A stretch of DNA of 64,000 bases from CAYXGZ01 sp964464755 (GTDB lineage: Bacteria > Planctomycetota > MHYJ01 > JACPRB01), in the NCBI GenBank assembly GCA_964464755.1, contig CAYXGZ010000018.1, forward strand, positions 1 to 64,000. The letters run 5' to 3'. Both the position numbers and the translations under genes were made by a program. Below the pieces are notes generated by a model that was not told the origin of the DNA, did no database searches, and saw only the letters and a list, made by a program, of their open reading frames with translations. Shown in pieces: positions 26,601 through 33,779 of this stretch. Position 1 is the stretch's first letter, and every line of letters begins with the position of its first letter.

Positions 26601-27972
26601 CTCGTCCACGAACCCCGTTCCCGCCTACACCGGGACCTACACCGGCGGCACGAACTCCATCAACGTCCCGATCGCGGGGCGCATGGCGGGCGTCAAGGGC
26701 CTGACCGGCATCCCGAAGGCCTCCCTGGTCTTCGGCACGGGCTGGTCCGGCTTCGACGGGGCCGGCTGGGACGGCGAGTGGGAGAAGACGGTTCCGACCG
26801 GCGTCTCCCCCTCCGGCTGGACGATCCAGCGCGAGATGGACCGGTGGGCCATGACCCCCACGGTCAACGGTTACGCGGACGGCAAGACCGAGTCGGACAA
26901 GGACGGGCTGCGGGCCAACCGCTGGACGCACCTCGCCGTCGCGTGGAACCTCTCCACCGGCGGGTCGACGGACTCCCTGGCGATCCTCGTGAACGGTCGC
27001 GCCGTCAACGGCACGAACACCGGCCTGACCCCCCAGGGATTCAGCAACGCGAACAGCACGCTGACCCAGGGCAATCTCGGCATCCGGCAGCGCTTCTCGC
27101 TCCAGAGCTTCATCGACGACGGGGACCCGGATGACTGCCGCTGGTACTTCAACGGCGTCGAGGATCCGACCAACCGCGTCATCGCGAACACCCTGCGGCT
27201 GGGCGAGGTCTCCACGCACTCGTTCAACAACTTCCCGCTGAACTACTCGTCCGACGGCACGTACGACGAGCTGGTCTCCCTGACCTACCGCGGGTCCGGC
27301 GCCGACCTGGCGAGCGTGACGCAGAACGTCCCGAAGAACATCTACCGCCTGGGCCGCTACTACGTTCCGGACGGCACGCCGAACGACGCCCTGTGGACGT
27401 CGCCCGAGCTGCTCCTGAAGACCGGCAACGACCGGCAGCTCCCCGCCCCCGCGGGCGGCACGGCCTCCGGCCTGCCCGGCATGGAGAAGCCCAAGGCCGG
27501 CGGCACCGTCGCCGAGCGCAAGCAGACCGCCCGCCTGATCGGCGTGGCGTGGACCTGGTACGCCGAGAAGTACGTCGCCGGCCAGGCCGGTCTCACGGGC
27601 ACCGGCGCCCAGACGATGATCCCCGTCATGGTCGACTACCGCGACGCGGACGCCCCGAAGGAGCTGCGCCAGACCAAGTCCTGCGCCCGCCTCTTCGTGA
27701 AGACCGACGGCCAGAAGTACCCGCTCAACGACACGGAAGGCTTCGTGAACGACGCGTTCTCCCCGATCGAGGATTCGACCGGCGCGAGCGTGAGCCTGGG
27801 CGCGAACGACAAGTTCCAGTACCAGGTGCAGTTCCGGATCGAAGGCGCCACCGCCGGGGCCTTCCTGCCGACCGTCCTGCTCTCGACCCCGATCCTGGAC
27901 GACGTGACCTTCTACTACGAGTCCACCGGCTCCATGTACATCGAGTACTTCCAGAGCGTGGGCATCGACTAG
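23647..27972 (+). CDS. Giant GspK/PilX-like pseudopilin with LamG-like region
   Basis: A 1441-residue protein. ATG at 23647 is preferred over that at 23641 because AAAGGTGG ends 6 bases before it. The N-terminus is a type III (prepilin) signal: basic residues, RRG, then a long hydrophobic stretch (MVLIVVLSVLAVLAIMGVSF), to be cut after Gly by a prepilin peptidase. The next region has GspK-like features, including VNVNTAEEPVLSALL, the usual VNxNTA motif. Residues about 930-1240 look like a LamG/concanavalin fold (RRGTVAFWFKP, RWTHLAVAWNLS, LAILVNGRAVNGTN). Ordinary GspK proteins are about 300-350 residues, so this one is four times the usual size. It probably sits at the tip of a type II secretion or type IV pilus pseudopilus and displays a binding domain. 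No other secretion gene is in the window. A strong terminator follows. Confidence 0.8.
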   Translation: MGRLAKLGGSRRGMVLIVVLSVLAVLAIMGVSFVTLNSLDRRVSNNWLMEVQARLVARAGLEEAASRLGDGLALRTAFDAQCDWQYGGQDLDGKDPSKRNVPLSQAGRPSFAAKRPDGTPEQLSILREDGHVATIGYSGLMAGRDSYPGSMYTLEVRDLSACLYINDGVQLHGGNNSSVSQNLRRILNALGQHPSVNLAGLGDAVVNNRPSRGYQSWQDFKTTVKRATKWSDEQLGRADKYLTVHAWVDKNVANPVPLSNAVLDYYPVKYERGETDVITYRRGPGKNSKNEDRSKSQRLSWMPDAQGQTGPGGTTANVYGMDELNPTYVEIVHRAPVNVNTAEEPVLSALLTNLRGFFLLEKRSGAPISNAPPFMDYTAANWVPANFQFTVPQTMTWEYMGHTYDTNQWPATVRVVEQKDWKDLRGASSGSTARETKEMMDHDEIGQLWITGQIVPASGETQSEGVSARSVAQEIIACRNRTGEYANQPFAGPFKTWAQFAAFCDHLVSVKRDGTPGRGILRDHRFTEPWAKVQAEQAMADMLKANFNPNLTPNELNPDHNLNLKVDKTDLVVNSTEFCFLPSGYFAVNSLGRILRHASKDGVSVVSGAAPMHVVAQARVSAVAKLHEVYRETNQRHFYMGEFADAKDAFTTNNAKTVECGPEPDNGPLVYGEHFNGQVFKASREVDGWAGYPDLNTEMECGWGFETGGYLALPTRGGNGRAKPKNTLWKTITADNNQYAGVPVNMKAHFRLDDRLDYNTSKDFQLGVGASGPVADIFRENCASLQIQGDKSTTVNITVYNPGTCSSTVVPVQVSFPSVEKASDFPDPGEENTSAEGGALLSPYEPNDGTRFRAVRSYRLPLAAKVTGAAGQTTTQESSAPLPKFKRVPPVDLRVDGFYVERHSGLAYWLDEVATTTPLSSLSDPLNLQSFDTRRGTVAFWFKPNFDPANTGKVRSIMSISRMHRKNYWYRNPSPFNLFMFPAHGSSTNPVPAYTGTYTGGTNSINVPIAGRMAGVKGLTGIPKASLVFGTGWSGFDGAGWDGEWEKTVPTGVSPSGWTIQREMDRWAMTPTVNGYADGKTESDKDGLRANRWTHLAVAWNLSTGGSTDSLAILVNGRAVNGTNTGLTPQGFSNANSTLTQGNLGIRQRFSLQSFIDDGDPDDCRWYFNGVEDPTNRVIANTLRLGEVSTHSFNNFPLNYSSDGTYDELVSLTYRGSGADLASVTQNVPKNIYRLGRYYVPDGTPNDALWTSPELLLKTGNDRQLPAPAGGTASGLPGMEKPKAGGTVAERKQTARLIGVAWTWYAEKYVAGQAGLTGTGAQTMIPVMVDYRDADAPKELRQTKSCARLFVKTDGQKYPLNDTEGFVNDAFSPIEDSTGASVSLGANDKFQYQVQFRIEGATAGAFLPTVLLSTPILDDVTFYYESTGSMYIEYFQSVGID

Positions 27973-27994
27973 AAGGACCCCGAGGGTAACCTCA

Positions 27995-28050
27995 CCCGGG
28001 GTTCCCTTAGCCTGCCGGTGGTGGCAGGCAAGGGAACCCCGGGTTTTTTT
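27995..28050 (+). terminator. Strong Rho-independent terminator
   Basis: A 14-bp perfect inverted repeat (cccggggttccctt / aagggaaccccggg) encloses a smaller stem (gcctgcc / ggcaggc) and is followed by seven T residues and attag. It ends transcription of the pseudopilin gene. The next start codon lies only 6 bases past it. Confidence 0.95.
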
Positions 28051-28056
28051 ATTAGA

Positions 28057-28914
28057 ATGCGCCCCGTGCCCCGAGCCCTCCCGCTCCTCCTCCTGCTCGC
28101 CTCCTGCGCGGGCCCCGGCGGGCCCGACCACCTGGTCCTCGTCTCGTTCGGCGGCGAGCACCTCGAGATCGCCTGGCGGGCCGATTCCGGCGTCCCGGTG
28201 CACGTTTACCGGGCCCCGACCGCCGCCGGCAATTACCTCCGCCTCACCGGGGAGCCGATCCTCGAGCGCCGGTTCCGGGATCGGGGCTTTCCACCGGGAA
28301 CTCCGGTGTTCTACCGGATCCGGACCGTGGACCCGGACGGGCGGGAGTCGTCCACCTCCGAGGCGCTGACGGTCGTCGTGCCCGGCCGTGACTTCACTCC
28401 GCCGCCCGCGCCGGTCCTCACCTCGAAGCCCCGGAAGACCCGCTCGCCCTCGCCCGTGACCTACGGGCTGGCCGAGCCCTTCAGCACGGTCGACTTCGTG
28501 GTGGGCCGTCACGTGGTCGGATCCTGCGCGGTCGGGCCGGAGGGCCGCTGGACCTTCCGCCTCGAACCCCGGGTCCTCCCGGAGGGCACGTACGAATTCA
28601 GCGCCCGCTGCCGGGACGCGGCGGGCCTCGTGTCGCCGGACGCCGCGCCGATCACGGTCGTGGTGGACCTGACCCGCCCCGACCCGCCGGCGAATCTCCG
28701 GACCACCACGGCCCGGGACCACGTGCTCGTCGAGTGGGACCCGTCGCCGTCCCCGGACGTGGCGTACTACGACATCCTCCGGAAGGAGGGGGGCGGGACC
28801 TGGCAGGAGGTCGCTGCGGTCCGCGGGGCGACGCAATTCCTCGACCGGGAGGTCCGGGCCGGGACGTCGTACGCGTACCGCGTGATCCCGGTCGACGATT
28901 CGGAGGCCGAATGA
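28057..28914 (+). CDS. Lipoprotein with FN3-like and Ig-like domains
   Basis: A 285-residue lipoprotein. The ATG at 28057 gives a signal peptide ending LLLLLASC (lipid Cys17). An upstream in-frame GTG at 28018 would put the terminator hairpin inside the coding region and spoil the signal, so it is rejected. Residues about 25-115 look like FN3 (VHVYRAPTAAGNYLRLT, FYRIRTVDPDGRES). Residues about 125-215 look like an Ig-like domain (GRWTFRLEPRVLPEGTYEFSARCRDAAG). Residues about 220-285 look like a second FN3 (PPANLRTTTARDHVLVEWD, SYAYRVIPVDD). It is a structural surface protein with no enzymatic motif. There is no Shine-Dalgarno sequence. Its stop overlaps the start of the next gene (ATGA). Confidence 0.82.
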   Translation: MRPVPRALPLLLLLASCAGPGGPDHLVLVSFGGEHLEIAWRADSGVPVHVYRAPTAAGNYLRLTGEPILERRFRDRGFPPGTPVFYRIRTVDPDGRESSTSEALTVVVPGRDFTPPPAPVLTSKPRKTRSPSPVTYGLAEPFSTVDFVVGRHVVGSCAVGPEGRWTFRLEPRVLPEGTYEFSARCRDAAGLVSPDAAPITVVVDLTRPDPPANLRTTTARDHVLVEWDPSPSPDVAYYDILRKEGGGTWQEVAAVRGATQFLDREVRAGTSYAYRVIPVDDSEAE

Positions 28915-29561
28915 AGCAGCTGAGCGGCCGGGAGGCGGCTGTCCTGAGCGCCCTGTTCTTCGCGGGCGTCGCGTGGAGCGCGGTGAACCCCGTGCACCCC
29001 GCGGACTGGTGGCTCGAGATCGCCGTGCCAGTCCTCGTCTGGGCCGGCCTCGCCGCCGCGTGGAGGCGCTTCCGCTTCACGCCCCTGGCGATGCGCCTGC
29101 TCTTCGTCGAGCTGGTGATCCTCGTCGTCGGCGCCCACTACACGCACGAGAAGGTGCCGCTCTTCGACTGGATCCGCGACCTCTCCGGCGGCTCGCGCAA
29201 CCACTTCGATCGCGTCGCGCACTTCGCCGTGGGCCTGCTCTGCGCGATCCCGGTCCGCGAGGTGCTGGCGCGCAAGACCCCGCTGCGGGGCGGCTGGCTG
29301 GGCTTCGTCGCGGCGGTCTTCCTGACCGCCTGGGGCGCGATCTACGAGGTGCTCGAGTGGTGGATCGCGGTCGGCTTCGCCCCCGGCGGGACCGGGGCCG
29401 CGTTCCTCGGCTCCCAGGGCGACCCCTGGGACGCGCAGAAGGACATGCTCCTCGACTCGCTCGGCGCCGTCGCGGGCCTGCTCGCCTGGACCCGCGTCCA
29501 CGACCGGCAGCTCGAGGGGGAGGCTGGCTTTACAGCGTCCGTGCCGGCGAGTAGGATGTGA
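28911..29561 (+). CDS. DUF2238 (YjdF-type) integral membrane protein
   Basis: A 216-residue membrane protein with about six hydrophobic helices. Motifs HYTHEKVPLFDWIRD and RNHFDRVAHFAVG, and later AIYEVLEWW and DPWDAQKDMLLDSLGA, match the DUF2238/YjdF family, whose biochemical role is not established. The start codon overlaps the stop of the FN3 lipoprotein gene, so the two are coupled. Family assignment is good; function is unknown. Confidence 0.85.
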   Translation: MKQLSGREAAVLSALFFAGVAWSAVNPVHPADWWLEIAVPVLVWAGLAAAWRRFRFTPLAMRLLFVELVILVVGAHYTHEKVPLFDWIRDLSGGSRNHFDRVAHFAVGLLCAIPVREVLARKTPLRGGWLGFVAAVFLTAWGAIYEVLEWWIAVGFAPGGTGAAFLGSQGDPWDAQKDMLLDSLGAVAGLLAWTRVHDRQLEGEAGFTASVPASRM

Positions 29562-29601
29562 CCCGCCTCGGGCACCCGCCCGGGGGTCCTTCGATGGACG
29601 T

Positions 29602-29678
29602 GTGCCCGTAGCTCAACTGGATAGAGCGCCGGCCTCCGAAGCCGGAGGTTACAGGTTCAACTCCTGTCGGGCATACCA
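29602..29678 (+). tRNA. tRNA-Arg (anticodon CCG)
   Basis: A 77-nt tRNA with encoded CCA. The acceptor is GTGCCCG/CGGGCAT with A as discriminator. The D arm is GCTC..GAGC. The anticodon stem CCGGC/GCCGG encloses loop CTCCGAA. The T arm is ACAGG-TTCAACT-CCTGT. It decodes CGG, a common codon in this GC-rich genome. The last 22 bases overlap the 3' end of purD on the other strand. Confidence 0.97.
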
Positions 29679-30943
29679 ACTAGAAGCTTCGCCCCGATGT
29701 CCTTGCGGAAGTGCATCCCCGTGAACTGGATCTTCGCCGCCGCCTCGTAGGCCCGCTTCTGCGCCTCGCGCAGGTCCGCCCCGAGCGCCGTGATCCCGAG
29801 CACCCGCCCGCCCGTCGTCACGACCTTGCCGTCCTTCAGCGCCGTCCCCGCGTGGAAGACGACGGTGTCCGGAACCGCCGCGGCCTCCACGAGCCCCGTG
29901 ACCTCGTACCCCGTCTCGAAGCGCCCGGGGTAGCCGCCCGACGCCGCGACCACGCAGATCGCCGGCCGGGGATCCCAGTCGATGGGCACCTGGTCCAGCT
30001 TCCCGTCGATCGTCGCCTGCAGGACCGGCACGAGGTCGCTCTTCATCCGCATCAGCAGCGGCTGGCACTCCGGGTCGCCGAAGCGGACGTTGAACTCGAT
30101 GACCTTCGGCCCGCCCTTCGTGAACATGATCCCGGCGTAGAGCAGGCCCTGGAAGCGCTTCTGCTCCTTGTTCAGCGCGTGCACCATCGGCACGAGGATC
30201 TCGCGCTCCACCCGGTCGTAGTCGCGCTCGGACGCCACCGGCGCGGGCGAGTAGGCCCCCATGCCGCCCGTGTTCGGGCCGTGGTCGCCGTCGTAGACCC
30301 GCTTGTGGTCCTGCGCCGTCTCGAGGATCGAGATCGTCTTGCCGTCCGTGAAGCTCAGCACGCTCGCCTCGACGCCGCCGAGGAACTCCTCGACGAGCAC
30401 CCGCGCCCCCGCGGCGCCGAAGACCTGCTTCACCATCATCTGGTCGATCGCGGCCTCCGCGTCGGACAGCGTCTGGCACACCACCGCGCCCTTGCCGGCG
30501 GCGAGACCGTCCGCCTTCACGACGAGCGGGAAGGGCGAGGTCCGGAGGTAGTCGAGCGCCGAGCGCGCGTCGTTGAACGCCCGGAACGCGGCCGTCGGGA
30601 TCCCGTGCCGGCGCAGCAGCTCCTTGCAGAAGATCTTGCTGCCCTCGAGCATCGCCGCGTCCTTCGAGGGCCCGAAGATGCGGAGCTTCCGCTCCGCGAA
30701 GAGGTCGACGATGCCCTTGCAGAGCGGCGCCTCGGGCCCGACGACCGTGAGGTCGATCTTCTCCCGCGCCGCGTACTCGGCCAGCCCCTCGAGGTGGTCC
30801 GCGGCGAGGTCCACGCAGGGCGCGATCGCCGCGATGCCCGCGTTGCCGGGCGCGCAGACCACGCGCTTCACCAGGGGGGACTGCCGGATCTTCCAGACCA
30901 GGGCGTGCTCGCGCCCTCCGCCGCCGATCACGAGGACGTTCAT
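29657..30943 (-). CDS. purD: Phosphoribosylamine-glycine ligase PurD
   Basis: A 428-residue ATP-grasp enzyme that makes glycinamide ribonucleotide in de novo purine synthesis. The start MNVLVIGGGGREHALVWKI, FGPSKDAAMLEGSKIFCKELL, the ATP-grasp part (VVKADGLAAGKGAVVC) and NVRFGDPECQPLL are all standard. The usual C-terminus near FRKDIGAKLL is followed by a short tail (VGMPDRS) encoded in the complement of tRNA-Arg. ATG has GGAG nearby and is 9 bp after the stop of the HEAT-like gene, so the two form an operon. Confidence 0.97.
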   Translation of the reverse strand: MNVLVIGGGGREHALVWKIRQSPLVKRVVCAPGNAGIAAIAPCVDLAADHLEGLAEYAAREKIDLTVVGPEAPLCKGIVDLFAERKLRIFGPSKDAAMLEGSKIFCKELLRRHGIPTAAFRAFNDARSALDYLRTSPFPLVVKADGLAAGKGAVVCQTLSDAEAAIDQMMVKQVFGAAGARVLVEEFLGGVEASVLSFTDGKTISILETAQDHKRVYDGDHGPNTGGMGAYSPAPVASERDYDRVEREILVPMVHALNKEQKRFQGLLYAGIMFTKGGPKVIEFNVRFGDPECQPLLMRMKSDLVPVLQATIDGKLDQVPIDWDPRPAICVVAASGGYPGRFETGYEVTGLVEAAAVPDTVVFHAGTALKDGKVVTTGGRVLGITALGADLREAQKRAYEAAAKIQFTGMHFRKDIGAKLLVGMPDRS

Positions 30944-30952
30944 GGGGCTCCG

Positions 30953-32188
30953 CTATTTCGGGGTGCGACGTTCCCACCACGCCCGCCACGCCGCGGGATC
31001 CGCGCCGAGGGACTCGCCGGTCAGGGCCTTCAGGGTGTCGAGGCAGGCCTGCTTCTCCTCCTCGGCGTCCGCGACCGCGTCCTGGTCCGCCGTCGAGGGG
31101 ACGAAGCGGATGCTCCGCGGCACCGGGATGCGGCGGCCGTCTCGCGTGATCGCGTGCCCGGCCAGGAAGCGCTTCAGGTTCTCCTGGTTCGCCTTGATGA
31201 ACTTCACCGTGGCGTCCGCGCTCTCCGCGAGCTCGATCACCGCCGGCACGGGCCGGAGGTCCGCGTAGGCCTCGAGCCGCCCCAGCGTCCGCAGCCGGGC
31301 GATGCGCCAGGCCTCGCCGAGGTAGGGGGCGTACGCGGAGACCGTGTCCGGGTGCGCGATCGACTTCAGCGAGAGCGCCGCGGCGTCGCGGACGGACTCC
31401 GCCTCGTCCCAGATCGCGCGCCGGGCCAGCGCCCGCACCGCCTTCGCCTCGACGTCGGCCCCGGGGGCCTTCAACTCCGCCTTCAGGCGGCCGAGCTCCT
31501 TGACCACGTACAGCCGCGTCAGCTTCGAGTCGTCCGTGATCGCGCCGAGGAAGACCCGGGGCTTCGGCCCGTCCTCGATCTTCGCGAGCGCCTCCTCGGC
31601 CTCCGCGCGCTTCGCCGGATCCGGATGGCCCGTCTTTTCCAGGTGGGCCTTCAGCGCCGACGAGACTTTCCGGTCGAGGTCCTTCTGCTCCTCGACGGCG
31701 AGCACGAGGTCGCGCTCCTCCGGGGAGACCCAGCGGCCGCGGAACTTCACGAGGCCGCGGGAGGTCATCACCTCGTCCTCGGTCATCCACGCGTCGCCGA
31801 CCCGCTGGTAGCCCAGCGCGGCCCGGGCCTCGGCGTGGTCCCCGTCGAGGTCGAGCACCCGCTTCCAGCTCTCGCGGGCGCGGTCCGCGAGCCCGACCGT
31901 GGCGCACCAGCGGGCCAGGGCGACGGACCCGGGGAGGTCGTCGGCCTTCAGGGCGGCGCGCTTCTCGGCGTAGAGGGCGTCCCGGGTCGGTTTCTTCACC
32001 CAGGACTTCACGATCGACCGGGCCACCGTGCGGCTGGCGCCGCCCTTGGTGATGCGGAGGAAGTCGCCCTCCTCGGTCACCGTGCAGTCCGTGATCGACT
32101 CGCCGGTGGTGAGGTCGATGTCGTCCGCGGAAAGGGGCAGCGCGAGCAGGAGGAGCAGGGGAAGCGTTCTCATCGGGGCGGGACCCAT
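30953..32188 (-). CDS. Secreted HEAT-like repeat protein
   Basis: A protein of up to 411 residues with a signal peptide (MRTLPLLLLLALPLSA). Two starts are possible: ATG 32188 with GGAGGTG upstream, or ATG 32173, which lies 13 bases after a TAGAAT box. Both keep the signal. The N-terminal 60 residues (DDIDLTTGESITDCTVTEEGDFLRI) are beta-like, followed by helices with TPR-like character (about 60-140) and HEAT-like helices (about 200-330; VRDAAALSLKSIAHPDTVSA). The C-terminal AWRAWWERRTP is a motif often seen at the end of secreted planctomycete HEAT proteins. Function is unknown. It precedes purD by 9 bp, though no metabolic link is evident. Confidence 0.8.
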   Translation of the reverse strand: MGPAPMRTLPLLLLLALPLSADDIDLTTGESITDCTVTEEGDFLRITKGGASRTVARSIVKSWVKKPTRDALYAEKRAALKADDLPGSVALARWCATVGLADRARESWKRVLDLDGDHAEARAALGYQRVGDAWMTEDEVMTSRGLVKFRGRWVSPEERDLVLAVEEQKDLDRKVSSALKAHLEKTGHPDPAKRAEAEEALAKIEDGPKPRVFLGAITDDSKLTRLYVVKELGRLKAELKAPGADVEAKAVRALARRAIWDEAESVRDAAALSLKSIAHPDTVSAYAPYLGEAWRIARLRTLGRLEAYADLRPVPAVIELAESADATVKFIKANQENLKRFLAGHAITRDGRRIPVPRSIRFVPSTADQDAVADAEEEKQACLDTLKALTGESLGADPAAWRAWWERRTPK

Positions 32189-32207
32189 TCTAGCACCTCC
32201 GTCCGCA

Positions 32208-32237
32208 TTGACAACCGGGGCCGGGCGCCCCGAGAAT
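32208..32237 (+). promoter_or_regulatory. Promoter for bshC, leaderless type
   Basis: TTGACA (32208-32213) and GAGAAT (32232-32237) are separated by 18 bases. The -10 element ends 6 bases before the bshC ATG and no ribosome binding site is present. The RNA would start at or next to the start codon. Confidence 0.6.
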
Positions 32238-32243
32238 CCACGG

Positions 32244-33779
32244 ATGCGCGTCGAGCGCGTCCCCTATCCCGGGCTGCCCGGCCTCTACCCGCGGGCCTTC
32301 GCCGCCCTGTCGGCGGGCGATCCGGCGCTCCGCGGCCGCGTGGCCTGCCTCCATCGGGACGAAGCCGGCCTGCTCGCCCATGCGCGGAAGGCGGCGGCCC
32401 GGGGGGCGGACCCCGGGGTCCTGGCGAAGCTGCCCGCGGGTCCCGCGAGGGACCGGCTGGCCGCGGGAGCCGCGGCCGTCGTCACGGGGCAGCAGCCCTC
32501 CGTGCTGCTCGGCCCGCTCTACAACCTCTACAAGGCCGCCGGCGCGATCAAGATCTCGCGCTGGCTCTCGTCCAAGGGCGTCCCGGCCGTCCCCGTGTTC
32601 TGGAACCACTCGGACGACGACCACGTCGAGGGCCTCGGCCACCTCGAGCTGCCCGCCGCGGACAACTCGGTCGCCGCGCTCGACGTGCCGCTCGCCGAGG
32701 GGCCGGTCCTCGCGAGCCTCGAGGTCCCCGGGGCGGTGGAGCTCCTGGCGCCCCTGCTGCCCGAGACCCCGCACAAGGCCGGGGTCGTCGAGCTGCTCCG
32801 CTCGGCCACGCGGGGGAGGCTGGCCGCGGACTTCACGTCGCTGCTCTCGGCGCTCTTCGGGGACGAGCTCCTCGTGGTCGAGCCCGCGCAGCTCGACGGG
32901 CCCCGGGCGCGCGAGGTATTCCGGCGGGCGCTTGCCGCCCCCGGGAACGTGCAGGCCTTGGTGAAGGCGGGCGGCGAGGTCCTCGAGGCCGCGGGCTTCG
33001 AGGCGCCCCTGGGCGGCAACCTCGGGACCTGCGTGTACGTCGTGGAGAACGGGCGGCGGCGCCGCGTCGAGCGCTCCGGATCCGATCTCGCCGTCGACGG
33101 GGCGGTCGTCCCGCTCGACGACCTGCTCGCCCGGCGGCTGTCGGCGGGGGTCGCACTCCGGCCGGTGCTCCAGGATTCCGTTCTGCCGACGGCCGCGTAC
33201 GTCGGCGGCCCGCACGAGTGCGCGTACCTCCTGCAGCTCGCCGAGCTGTACCGGGAGCACGGGCTCCCCGGGCCCGTGATCTGGCCCCGGATCACGGCCA
33301 CGATCCTCGAGGCCCGCGTGTCGCGCCCGGCGGAGAAGCTCGAGTTCCGCACGGGGGAGCTCCTCCTGGGCGAGGCGCGACTGGCGGATCTCCGCGCGGG
33401 CCGCAGCACGAAGGACCTGCTCGCCGACGTCTCACGCCTCGAGCTGGACGTGAAGGGCCGCCTCGCGGGGCTCGAGGAGCGGCTGCGCCGGGTCGAGCCG
33501 CCGCTCGTGGACCTCGGGCGCAAGACCGGGGAGAAGGCGGCGGCCCACCTCTCCGCGTTCCGGGAGCGGATCGTGCAGGCGCAGGGGAGGGCGGACGCGG
33601 TTGCGGCGGAGCAGGTGCGGAAGATCGCGGCCCACGTCACGCCGAAGGGCCGGCTCCAGGAGCGGGCGTTCACGCCCTGGTACTACCGGGCGATGTTCGG
33701 GCCCGGCTTCCTCGACGAGGTCCTCGGCGCGCTGGACGTCTTCGCCGACGGGCACCAGGTCGTCCGGCCCGACCTCTAA
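32244..33779 (+). CDS. bshC: Putative cysteine ligase BshC (bacillithiol synthesis)
   Basis: A 511-residue BshC-family protein, thought to add cysteine to glucosaminyl-malate in the last step of bacillithiol synthesis. The family hallmark is VVTGQQPSVLLGPLYNLYKAAGAI followed by VPAVPVFWNHSDDDHVEG, the Rossmann-type core. LPTAAYVGGPHECAYLLQLAELY and a C-terminal helical part ending FGPGFLDEVLGALDVF also match. Length is near the usual 530. No bshA or bshB is nearby. Its presence suggests the organism uses bacillithiol as its low-molecular-weight thiol. The stop overlaps the stop of the convergent radical SAM gene. Confidence 0.9.
   Translation: MRVERVPYPGLPGLYPRAFAALSAGDPALRGRVACLHRDEAGLLAHARKAAARGADPGVLAKLPAGPARDRLAAGAAAVVTGQQPSVLLGPLYNLYKAAGAIKISRWLSSKGVPAVPVFWNHSDDDHVEGLGHLELPAADNSVAALDVPLAEGPVLASLEVPGAVELLAPLLPETPHKAGVVELLRSATRGRLAADFTSLLSALFGDELLVVEPAQLDGPRAREVFRRALAAPGNVQALVKAGGEVLEAAGFEAPLGGNLGTCVYVVENGRRRRVERSGSDLAVDGAVVPLDDLLARRLSAGVALRPVLQDSVLPTAAYVGGPHECAYLLQLAELYREHGLPGPVIWPRITATILEARVSRPAEKLEFRTGELLLGEARLADLRAGRSTKDLLADVSRLELDVKGRLAGLEERLRRVEPPLVDLGRKTGEKAAAHLSAFRERIVQAQGRADAVAAEQVRKIAAHVTPKGRLQERAFTPWYYRAMFGPGFLDEVLGALDVFADGHQVVRPDL

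Noticed and set aside
28018..28056. GTG 28018 as start of the FN3 lipoprotein
   Set aside because: It would place the terminator hairpin in the coding sequence and bury the lipoprotein signal.
22663..28836. 2057-codon minus-strand open frame
   Set aside because: Opposite to the pseudopilin and FN3 genes; the composition is that of a GC-rich shadow with no recognisable domain.
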